From contig JADNYJ010000131.1 of assembly GCA_015501075.1 (NCBI GenBank), positions 1 to 64,000 on the forward strand: DNA of 64,000 bases, given 5' to 3'. The number at the start of each line of letters is the position of its first letter. Within the stretch, counting starts at the first letter, position 1. The notes under the pieces were generated by a model. It worked only from the letters and a program-made list of their open reading frames with translations, made no database searches and was not told the origin of the DNA. The DNA is from Gymnopilus junonius. Taxonomy: Eukaryota; Basidiomycota; Agaricomycetes; Agaricales; Galerinaceae. Shown one piece after another: positions 20,887-31,189 of this stretch. The position numbers and the translations under genes were made by a program.

Positions 20887-23800
20887 TAGTGATGTGCTGG
20901 CTCCAGCCTGAAGCCCCAGGCCGGGCCAAGCCAAGCCCAAAAAAGCCGGGCCAAGCCGGGCCCATAGGGTTGGCCTGGAAGGGCTTTTGGCCCAGCTTCA
21001 TATTTTTAAAAGCCCGAGCCGAGGGCTTAGGCCCTGGCTTTGCGGAGTTTTGAAACTGAGCTTTAAATATTTTATAAACTATATAGTTGTCCAAAGATGA
21101 CATGATCTGTAAGTTTTTGACAGATCACTCTCACCCTTATGCCCAAAGAAGTCATGTCGAAGGCTTCTTTGGAACCTCAGCACGCGAAGCGTCTTCCAAA
21201 ACCATCCGTAAAAGTCACTGACACCACCAATGGCAGAGAATTCATGCTGAAGTCCCACCAGCATGCCCGAGACCATGCTATCACCGAGGCCGAGTCCACT
21301 GCCAAGATGACAAAGAAGGCTTCTCACGCCTCTTCCACTACCACCACTGCCTCCCCTGCTGTCCCCACACCTACTCAGTCCACATCTGCCACCTCACATT
21401 CAAAATCCAACAAGTGGAAAAAGGTTGTCTATGATAGCGACGAGAATCCTGAAAATGGTGAGTTTCCAATGTCATCTAATCATGTTTCTTATCTGATCTT
21501 CGACACGTTATAGACGTTTCATTGAAAAAATCCCGCTCCAAGCCAAATCTTGGTGATGATGGCGAAAGCGACAATGCTGAAGCTTCCTCAGGTAGGTCCT
21601 ATCGGTTTTTCGAAGATCATTCAATTTATCTAACTTTAACTTTGCTCAGCTGCTCCAACCACCGCTCCAACCACTGCCCCGCCATCCACCACCATCGTGA
21701 TTTCAGACGATGAGAGCGAGAAATCGGAGGCAGAAGAACCTCCTGCTCAAACTATGAAGGACAAGTCAAGAGATGTCAACGCATTTTTCGAGCTGCCAGT
21801 GAAGGTACCAGGTCAGAAAGCAAAGAGGGCATGTATCCTTTGCAAGTAAGTCAGTTTTGTCTCTTCTATTGATCTCCGTATTAACAGTGTTTCATTTAGA
21901 AGGAAAAAAAATGGGAGTGCCAGTGTTAAGATGATAGTTGCAGAGACAATGACTTTACGTCACCATATTGAATCATTTCACCAAGTAAGTTCTCTTCCCT
22001 GTTTGACTGCATTAGAATTTACACCAACACATGTAGGCCAAGTACAATGACTGGTGTTCGAAGAACAACTTCGAATCGAAGCTTCCAAAGGTCTCGAAGT
22101 CTCGAAGGGAAGCTGACGCAGCTGCGAAGAACCAAACACAGTTGACGTTGGACCCGCACTTGGAGGAACGGCCACCAAGGGAGACATTCGTCTCCTACTC
22201 AGATGAACTGTTTCACAAAGCCGCTATTGAGTGGTTAGTATCGACAGATCAGGTATGTTTTCATTCATTATCATTAGTTACTTTTCTTACTGTTTCTGTA
22301 GCCCATTCAGGCGTTGGAACATCCTACGTTCCACAAGATGATCAACATCACTGCTCATGCAACCAAGGGTGTCATTATCCCCAACCGCAAAGCAACTCAC
22401 CGCCACATCATCGATCTTTTCAAGTCGAACTTGACTGCTCTCAGAAAAAGGGTCACAGTTAGTTCTTTCTTGTTTCCGACATCATGTTATACTATCACTT
22501 ACATATAATTCTTCATGGCAGAGTGACAAAGCGGGCCTTGTTAGCCTCACTTGCGATGCATGGCAGGCTTCCAACACAGATGCATACTTCGCTGTGACCG
22601 GTCACTGGAACGAGGAGGTTTCACCTGGCATCTTTGAGGATCATAGCGCATTGTTCGGCTTCATGCAGATGAACACCGCTCATGATGGCGTTCGGGCTAG
22701 GATGGGCACTTTTCAAGATCGTCAAGCGCCTTGGTATTGCCCACAAAGTAAGTTTGCATTTGATTCCATGTCGTAATTACTAAATTTATCATTCAGGTTG
22801 GATGGGTTACATGCGACCAATGCCGCAAATAATCTTACAATGCTCCGACATTTTGAGTTCAAGCTTAACACTTCACCATTATGAAAGGGCTGCAAGAGGT
22901 GGGACCATAAGGCTTTTCATATCAGGTGAGTATTGGGATTATTACATTCTCTTTATGCTTTAAAGCTGACTTCTAATTATAAGATGCCTTGCACATGTTA
23001 TCAACCTTGCTACGCAAGCATTGATTGGTACATACAGCAAGACCAAGCACTTTAATCCAGCAGAGCCGACAGAGCACAAGCCCAATGTCGACGCATTCAG
23101 ATGGGACATTGTTGGTTTGGTACGGGCGATAACAGTAAAGGTATGTATCTTTCTCTTTCACTCATTTTCTTTATTGACATTGCTATCAAAATAGGCTCGC
23201 TCATCTGCAAAAAGGAAAGAATGACTCAGGAAGATTCAGCTGCACGCTGGGAGGAAGTCTACCCTCACCCTCCTGCTCGACATGAAGGTTCATTGGTCAT
23301 CAACATACAATATGCTGTGCCGAGCTTTGGAGTTAAAAGAGGTTCGTCTTTGTTGATTTACTATTACATGTTACTCACTTTTGTCATAGTACATTAAAGA
23401 TTTTGTTTACGAGACTGGACATGAAGAGGTAGACCTTGAGAAACAGGCAAAGATCGATGCACTGCTGTTGATGGACAATGAATGGAATCTCATTAAGCTG
23501 ATGGCCGAGCTTCTTGAGGTGTGTCTTATAACTCAAACTTTTTTTCAATGCTAATCTTACTTTATTTAGTGTGCCGACTATGCGCAGCAAGCATTTTCAT
23601 ATGACAGCACTCCAAGTCTCCACAGTGGCATTCCAGCTCTCAAAGCACTATTCAAGGCCTGGACTAGTCGGTCAAAAAGAGCAAAGTTCGGCCCTTTTGA
23701 GGATGCATTGAAAGCCGCTGTAGAGAAAATTGATGAGTACTATTTAAAGAGTGCCACGTCTCATGCATATACTTTTGTAATGCATGCATTTTTCTCCTTT

Positions 23801-24809
23801 CTTCTTTTATCAATCCGCTGACTACTTCATTCCAGTCCTTGACCCTAGTAAAAAGATGGGCCACTTCAAGAAACACTGGAGTGAAGAACTTCAGAAGGAA
23901 GTGCTCGAATCTGCAGAAAATATTGTAAGTTTCTCTGTACTGCTAGTAAACTCGTCTGACATATTTGATTGTGATAGTTCAAGGAATGCTATATTGAATT
24001 ATATGGTCTCAACATGCCTCCGCCAGTCGCCATTCAGACAAGCAACAAGAAGCTCGCCAAGCTCTTTGAAGAGTTATCAAGTGATGAAGAAGACACACCC
24101 ACTCCAACAACTACTCCTTCGCCAGCTGACTCCCAAAAGCCTTGGCTGCGAGAATTCAATCAATATATCAATGGAGTTGATGAGGTACCAGATGGAATGT
24201 CATTGATCAAGTGGTGGGGGGTACGTCTTTTTTCATTTTGGAAAGATAATTGCCTCTAATACTTTCAATTAAATTCATTCATCATGCTTTCCTGTGTGGT
24301 CCTCGCTTGCTCGAGACTACCTCGCTATTATGGCTTCATCAGTATCAAGTGAACGAGCCTTCTCATCTGCTGGAATCACAATCACCAAACGGCGCAACCG
24401 ATTGAAGGGTGACATTGTGGAGGCACTACAGTTCTTGAAGTGCCTCTTTCATAAGGACCTTATATTTCGTGCTCCATTACCATCATCTATTCTTGAGGAT
24501 GAGTATGCTGATGTTGTTGAGGATGATGGGGACCCAGAATGGGCTGATGAGGATCCTGATGGTTGGGATCAGCTCCTGATTGATGTTGACATAGATAGTG
24601 ATGATGGTTTATGAACAGAATACTTTTTTTACGGTTTTCTAATGTAAAATCACATTTTCCACTAAAAAGCCCCAGCCTAGGCCAAAGCCAGGCCGGGCCA
24701 AGCCCTATTTCTTGGCTTAGGCCTGGCTCATCATTTGACTAAGCCTGAGCCCCCCTAAGCCAGGCCTGAGCCGGGGCTTTCAGGCCAAGCCTGAGCCGGC
24801 ACATCACTA
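20887..24809 (+). mobile_element. hAT DNA transposon, complete ends, inactive
   Basis: The ends are TAGTGATGTGC at 20887 and its reverse complement at 24799-24809. Longer imperfect inverted repeats rich in AGCC/GGCC motifs extend inward. The 8-bp duplication AGTGTGAG lies at 20879-20886 and 24810-24817. Length is 3,923 bp. An 8-bp duplication, a BED zinc finger and a C-terminal dimerisation domain are the defining features of the hAT superfamily. The subterminal regions (20910-21050 and 24660-24790) are arrays of AAGCC/GGCC words, likely transposase-binding sites. Confidence 0.95.
21139..24614 (+). pseudogene. hAT transposase, multi-exon, frameshifted
   Basis: About ten short exons with canonical introns (for example 21458-21513). 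Order: a Ser/Thr-rich N-terminus; a BED-type zinc finger near 21825-21985 (CILCK ... RHHIESFH); the catalytic core starting LVSLTCDAWQ at about 22540; and the hAT dimerisation domain WSSLARDYLAIMASSVSSER at about 24297 followed by AFSSAGITITKRRNR. Lesions are an extra base near 22694, an extra base near 22816, an in-frame TGA near 22884 and another at 23221-23223 (after SSAKRKE). Such transposases cut and paste their own ends; this one is dead. The tail is acidic and ends at 24614. The start at ATG 21139 is the first in frame. Confidence 0.85.
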
Positions 24810-25018
24810 AGTGTGAGTGAAGTCCAGCCTCACAAGTCTACAGCATGTGTCAGCACAAACTAAGCATCAAGGAAACCTGACACTTACCATGGATGAGTAT
24901 GGGATGAATATGCAGGTGTTGACCATAGTAGATAAGGCATCCTGTGCAATGATTTAGAGTGGGCATCCACTTGGCCCACTCTCACCTTGATATGGAATTC
25001 TAAACAATTAAATGTTCA

Positions 25019-25033
25019 CATATCGCACATGGC
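25019..25033. repeat. Target-site duplication of LINE fragment
   Basis: CATATCGCACATGGC here and CATATTGCACATGGC at 25604-25618 flank the LINE fragment. The two 15-bp copies differ by one C/T at a former CpG. Confidence 0.88.
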
Positions 25034-25603
25034 TTTTTTTTTTTTTTTTTTAAATCAAGGATTTATATACCGGTGCATGAAAGCAGTCCAGTCGCAGATA
25101 TACATACACCCAAGTAATCTACTGTTAAACTACGCCTAGTGTGAGACTGGCTCTTGCAGGCCAACTTAGGACCACAAACAGTGGGCCCATACTCTCATTG
25201 ATGCCCCGACCGAAGGGAGGGGTCCAACAAAATAATGGAAGGGCACCAGAAGGGGGCCCGCCAGCCACACCCGACAGCCCAGGATGCACGCGTACTGTGT
25301 TAGCCACTGAAGGCAGACCATTTCGGGTCACCGAAGTGGGGGGCTACAAGGTCTGTCGATAATGCCGAAGCTCCAGAACCAAAGCCCCCACCCTCAACCC
25401 AGCAAAGCCAAAGCCTGCCAAGTATTAGGACTCTGTTCTGAGTGCACCCCAAACTGACGAATCCAGCCAACAGGAACAATGCCTACCTTGCCCGACCAAG
25501 TTATCCGACACCCCGGGGGGGGCAGTTGAAGGCAAATGCCATGGGGTTAGCCTTCAAAAACGATATGAGCTGATCCAGACGAACTGGATAGTCATGGCGG
25601 TCG
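25034..25603 (-). mobile_element. Severely 5'-truncated LINE copy (3' UTR only)
   Basis: A 570-bp minus-strand copy: poly(T) of 18 bases, the LINE 3' UTR, and the last codons of ORF2. It is flanked by a 15-bp target duplication, so it is a genuine independent insertion rather than a deletion remnant. Confidence 0.92.
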
Positions 25604-25760
25604 CATATTGCACATGGCAGGTCATTCCATTCTGGTATAGTGCCAAGTGGGCAGCTACATTCTAGTAGATTATCACAATTAAAGCAGATTGGCTGAGGCA
25701 CCTCATTGGACTCAAATTGCAGTTAGGAGTTGTTAGTATAATAAGCACTATTGATCAAAA

Positions 25761-26945
25761 ATGCCCAGATTTAAAATGAATGCCAGAAGATTGATGAGAA
25801 GAATTAGATGTATTGTGCCACAAGTAAGGGCAAAGAATAATGGGCAATGTAATCAAACAAAGTCATCACCTGCTCTTGACTTGATATGGATGCTGGTGGA
25901 GCAAAAAATTGTAGAAGATGAGTCAAAGAATTGGCCATATTGTGTCATGGACCAAAAAAGAGCTGAAGCTGTGTTGTGGATAGCAACCCATGAATGAAGA
26001 GGCATTGTGCATATAATGAATCACCCAGCACATGCTGTTCTACCAAATATCATGGCACAGGAACCAGAACACATCACAACTCAAGAAGCTGCTCCCTTTT
26101 CATCTCCAAACTCCCCCAGTGCATTGGGCAATGAGGCTGGTGGTATCCAATCCATCAATTCAAACTGAGATGTGGAAATGGGCCTGCCCCAGCTGGCTGG
26201 TGAACCATTGTTCATGCCTGACCTTGATTCCCCCCTTCATGGCATGGAAGTTGCATCCAGTGCACAACCCCCCCTTATTCAAAGCAACTTTACACTCCCT
26301 CATTCCATTACAAAGAGGCCAAGTAATGGCATCAGTGAATACATGACAACAAAATGAGTCAAATGGACTGCTTCACAGGGCATCAGGGCAGCTAACAGGC
26401 AGTTGATCACTGAAGCAGAACAGCAGAGACTGATCCTCAGTGACCAGCAAACCTGCCTTATAGAAACTATGAGCAAGCAACAGGCTATCCTACAAGAGTT
26501 TTGCAAGATGCAGCAGCAAATTGCAGAAGAATGCAAAAGCTTTCAGGAAATGCTGGCCCAAACTGAACGCGAAAAGGCTGATAGTAATGAGGCACTGTTA
26601 AAAGAGATCCAGGCAGTCAAGGTAGCATATTTTTTGACATTGCCATACTGTTCACTGCTGATGATTGTCTAGGCAGCAAAGGAGATGGAAGTTGCAGCAG
26701 TGGTCCAGAGAACAAAAAGAGCTGAGAAGCAGCCCTAGGCCAGAAATCCTCGATGGGTTGTAAGAGAGGTATGTTTATTTTCTTGCCAAATGTCGGTAAC
26801 AGTGCTGAATGCACCTTCTGATACAGGACTGTGGCACACCCATGCTTGATGATGATTTGTCAACATCCCAACAACCTGTCCAGCATAATGATGATCAACA
26901 AGTTAGTGGGTCAACAGTAAATTCTTGACCCCCAACATCAGGCAC
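25761..26945 (+). pseudogene. Unidentified multi-exon gene with coiled coil
   Basis: One plus frame runs from about 25761 to 26622 if TGA codons at 25995, near 26167 and near 26356 are read through; all three could derive from CGA. It begins with a basic N-terminus (MPRFKMNARRLMRRIR). A Ser/Pro-rich middle follows, then a long Gln/Glu-rich coiled coil (about 26400-26620, for example QQAILQEFCKMQQQIAEE). Two introns follow at about 26623-26671 and 26769-26826, with GT...AG ends. No known domain is visible. The repeated CGA-to-TGA changes suggest CpG decay of a formerly coding gene, perhaps cargo of an old transposon. Confidence 0.45.
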
Positions 26946-27590
26946 AAATTGGCAATGAATAAATGCCAAGGCCAAGGCAGAGCATGTCAGGTAGGGCTGG
27001 GTTAGATATTATTTGGCTGTGTGTGTGTTATGTTAGATATTTCTGGGCCCTGGCTACATTAGATATCTATGTTAATAACTGTTATTTTATGACATCATAC
27101 TTATTATGTAATTCTAACATCACATTGTTAGTAACACAAAATTTTGAATCTCACACTGTTAATAACACTGTCCTCTACTGCCTACTTCCACTTCATGAAG
27201 CTTGAGACATCCCATCCACAAGGTTTACCTATTGGATTAGCAGCCTTGGCTGCCAGATGTGCAAGTGAGGCTCCAGGGCCCAGGAAATCCACCTTCTCAA
27301 TGAGGGCTGTCAAGGTTGGATCTGCAAGCTTGACAGAGCATGGGAGCAGGGAGTCAGACAGAAAGAGTGCATATGTCATTGGGCTGGAGGACAAGGCTTA
27401 GTGCACTTTCCTTATTGATCACCCCATTGATCACCTTCAGCTTTCAGCCATCCTGAAATATATCACAGTAAATAACATCCCAATTTTGACCCCTCCATGT
27501 GAGATATGTTATTAACATGTTTGTTATATAATATTTACTCAATGTTATAATGATTATCATAACAAACCCAGCTCTAGTGCCAGGTCTTGA
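26946..27590. other. No gene firmly supported
   Basis: Short open frames exist on both strands at 27144-27401, but neither carries a recognisable motif. The rest is AT-rich intergenic sequence. Confidence 0.35.
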
Positions 27591-27660
27591 ATGACCTTGC
27601 AATATCATGAGGTGAGTAATTCTTTCTGGGCAGTTTTCATGGTCACTAATTTTGCATACC

Positions 27661-28974
27661 AGGATGATGAGTCGGGAGCTGAAGGAAGTGATGAGAAGGA
27701 GGATGAAGATGAAGCAAGTGGCATGGGGGACCAGAGTAGTGACAGCAATGACAGCGATGACAGTAATGGCGAGAGTAATATCAATGGTACCAAAGACAAA
27801 CCAAGAAATCCATTTGAAAGTGAGGAAGCATTTGAGAAGATGATGAAGAAGATTGTAGGAAAGGTCATTTTCGAGTACCAGACATGCAAAAAGAGTAGAA
27901 CTCAATGTGGGAATGAAGAAAGAGCAGCTAGAAAGGAAAAGGCTAAGAAGGAGAAGATTGAGGAGAATAAACAGACATGGAATCAGTTCTGTGTGAGTAA
28001 CAGTTTAATGGGTTCACCATTTTGCTAAAAAGTAATAGGCCCTTATCAGAGAGGTCTTCTCTGAGAAATTTGATGTAAAAACAGATGAAGATTATGCCTT
28101 GCACCAGCTTCCATCATAAAGTGTGGTAAAATTGTATGAGAACAACAAGGGGCCTGGTCCAAACCCCGAGAGCATTCAGATCAACATGCAAAGCAAAATA
28201 TCGACATCATGGAATCAGGAGGTTGCCAAAATACTGTTGCAGGAGGTATTGAAGAAGATCAACAACAATGAGTGGAATTTCTGCCCTGAGTGCTCCAAAG
28301 CTTATTTTTTTGAATTGATCGAATGCAAAATGGACCATGTGAAGTCCTACTGGACTAATGCCCAACCAAAGTACAAAGAGGATGGGGAAAAGGAGACAAT
28401 TGAAGAAACTGAAACCCATTTGATCACCAAAAAAGATGAAAGGGAGAAAATAGCACAGGCAGATGCCAGGTGTTATAGCATGAGTAGGACTGACTTGATC
28501 CACAAACTTTACTCATCCCTGCAACAGAGATATGAGCGGAGGTTGAAGACCCTAGATAGAACCATTGAACTGAAGATAGAAGAGAATGTCCCTGATTTAG
28601 ATGCTTGGAAATGGTCACAAAAGCTGGTCAAAACCCTCAGCCTGGATGGTATAAGTTCTGATGAGAGTGACATAGATGACGATGGCATGGTCATCTTGCA
28701 CCCAAGGAAAATGCCTTGGCATCCAGATGTCAAGCTGGTGATGAAGGTTGTTGATAAGCAGAGCCTGGTTGACAAAGATGTTTTCTTGCAGAAGTGGGCC
28801 AAGCCTGGATATAGGAGTAAAAGATTGACAAGAGGACTTAGCAGGCACAATGCGCCAACTGGACATCCTCGGGCATTGTATAGTGAGGAATGGCTGAAAA
28901 AACTGTCAACAAAGAAGAGATGCAAGTTGATGATTTCAAAGAAGGAATTTCATTGGATGAAGTTGGACAATTAG
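27661..28974 (+). pseudogene. Multi-copy agaricomycete family with GISSDES motif
   Basis: Exons 27661-27992 and 28039-28974 join in phase across a 46-nt intron (GTGAGT...TAG). Exon 1 is acidic (DEKEDEDEASG, Ser/Asp repeats) and Lys-rich at its end. Exon 2 has a helical region with CPECSKAYFFELIE, then the conserved-looking LSLDGISSDESDIDD, MPWHPDVKLVMKVVD, and a C-terminal RGLSRHNAPTGHPRALY. I associate the G.SSDES...W pattern with a large unnamed protein family repeated in mushroom genomes; its function is unknown. A TAA at 28117-28119 interrupts exon 2. The first exon lies upstream of a probable acceptor at 27660, and the true start is not identified. Confidence 0.5.
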
Positions 28975-29211
28975 GGCATAGGAACATGGTCTTTTAACTG
29001 CTGGATGGATATATACCCAATGAATGTACTCTGAGATTGTTTAAAAATGAGATACTGTACTAATAGGGCCAATGAATCGAAAAACTTACTCTGGAGTCAT
29101 GGGTACCACAGTCACCTGAGAGATGTGTCATTGCATATAGACAAGTGCAGTGATCAGAGGGCCGATCTTCATCCTATCAATAGAGACAAAGGTGGTGCCT
29201 AGAAAGTTGAT

Positions 29212-30276
29212 GTCATCATATCAAATACAGATGAAGACAGTGAGAGATATTGGCCCCATCATATCAAATACAGATGGGAAGGAGTGAGGAGCCATCATAT
29301 CAAATACAGATGACATCAGGTTCATCAATATGTAAAGACATTAGGCTAGAAAGATTGATAAAAAAGAATAAGAACTATTGTTTTTTGAAATACATAACAC
29401 TATTTGTACCAAAATGAGTAGTTGAAACAACCACGGAATGTGAGATATTGAGCCAGAGAAAGGTGATTGTCATTGTATCAAATAGAGATGATGGAGACTC
29501 AGAGGCATGTCAAGAGTGAGGGTTCATACAAGAGGTTTGATTAAAAGAAGGGAAAAGGGTCTACAGACACTCATTGTATCAAATACAGATGAGCTGGGAA
29601 GTTCATCCATAGCCTCATTGTATCAAATACAGATGAGTGAATGAAAGTGAGAGTTGTCTGAGGCTGTACACAGGCAGTTGTATTTGTAACTGATCATGGG
29701 GTCACACAACAATCAACAAATGACCAATTGTTCCAAGTCCATTGCCCAATCAACTCTCTTCACTCTCCACATCCATCATCTCCCCAGGTCATTGTCTATG
29801 CATCCAAACCTTGTAAGTTGACTATTTTTTCTCTTTCTTTCTTTTCTGTTCATTCTGTTTTGAATTGATGCCTCATTTTTAGAACACAAGCCTTTGGTCA
29901 CCTTGCCTACTCTCATTGCCCACCCACACTTGGTCACTTGTATTTGATACAGTCTCCTTGTTCAGCTGATAGCCACTTGTATTTGATACAGTGGTCACTC
30001 ACCTCCCTGCTTGTCACTTGTATTTGATACAGCAGTCACTCAACTCCCTCCTTGTCACTTGTATTTGATACAGTGACCATCATTCCAAGTCAACTGTAAC
30101 AATGACCTATGCCTGTGCTCACCACTGCTTCTTGTTGACCTACATCACTTGCTTCTACCATGCATTGGCCATCCTTCTAGTTGACAACCAGTCTTTGAAG
30201 TGGCTTGTATTTGATACAGCCATGTTCTACCTTATACTCGATACAGCCAGCTTCCCTGTCCCTTGTATTTGATATT
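29212..30276. repeat. Two-armed array of TGTATCAAATACA motifs
   Basis: Six forward copies of the core TRTATCAAATACAGATG occur at about 29217, 29259, 29296, 29475 (one mismatch), 29576 and 29618. Seven reverse-oriented copies (CACTTGTATTTGATACAG and variants) occur at about 29935, 29973, 30014, 30056, 30202, 30228 and 30259; the last two are degenerate. The switch of orientation falls in the roughly 300-bp unit-free centre (29640-29930). No coding function is seen. The layout resembles subterminal transposase-binding arrays or a repressor/activator binding cluster. Confidence 0.75.
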
Positions 30277-30696
30277 GAGATGTTTACACCTGGTTGTCAA
30301 CCCCTTCTCCTTATCTTTCTTTGAACTTCATTATCATCTCCTGGCTTTCAAAACATCTGTATTAATACAATGCAAACTTGCTCCCTGTTGCTAAGATCAA
30401 GGCTGTTACTATCCATGGAACAAAATCATTATATTGTGATGCATTTTTCATCCCAATAGTACTTTTCTCCTTGTACTTTCACTTGATCTCCACTGTTAAC
30501 TTTATTCTTTTTAGTGTCCATTACATAATATCCAGCTGTTATATATCATCTTCATGGAATCTCATTTCAACAAGCCATGCCTGCCCAGTCTTCCCCTCTA
30601 TTCTGATGTTTCTGTTTTTTCTGTAATGCTTCAAGTGGTCTTGGTCCCAATGGTGAACCCTTGGGGAGAGAATTTCTGCTGAACCAGTGCAATTCT
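30277..30696. other. No gene recognised
   Basis: AT-rich sequence between the motif array and the full-length LINE. An 82-codon plus frame at 30378-30626 is very hydrophobic and lacks any family signature, so I do not call it. Confidence 0.35.
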
Positions 30697-31189
30697 CACC
30701 TCAATTGTGTCTTTTTTTATTTTTTATTTTTTTTTTAAATCAAGGATTTATATACTGGTGCACGAAAGCAGTCCGGTCGCAGATATACATACATCCCAAT
30801 AGTAATCTACCATTAACTATGCCTAGTGCGAGACTGGCTCCCGTGGGCCAACTTGGAACCACAAACCAGAGGTCCCGTACTCTCGTTGATGCCCCAACTG
30901 AAGGGAGGGGTCCAACAGAATAATGGAAGGGCACTGGAAGGGGGCCCACCAGTCAAACCCGACAGCCCAGGATGCATGCTTACTGTGTTAGCCACTGAAG
31001 GCAGACCATTTCGGGTCACCGAAGCAGGGGGTCACACTTGTCTGTCAATAGCGCCGAAGCTCCAGAACCCAGACCCCCACCCTCAACCCAGCAAAGCCGA
31101 AGCCCGCCAGGTGTTAGGACCCTGTTCTGGGCGCACCCTAAACCACCGAATCCAGCCAGCAGGAACAGCACCTACCTTGCCTGACCAAG

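Noticed and set aside
29212..30276. CRISPR array
   Set aside because: Repeats are short, unevenly spaced, inverted half-way and in a fungal genome; no cas genes are present.
30378..30626. Hydrophobic 82-codon plus-strand frame as a membrane protein gene
   Set aside because: It is AT-rich sequence with Phe/Ile/Leu codons and no start context, homologous motif or neighbouring exon.
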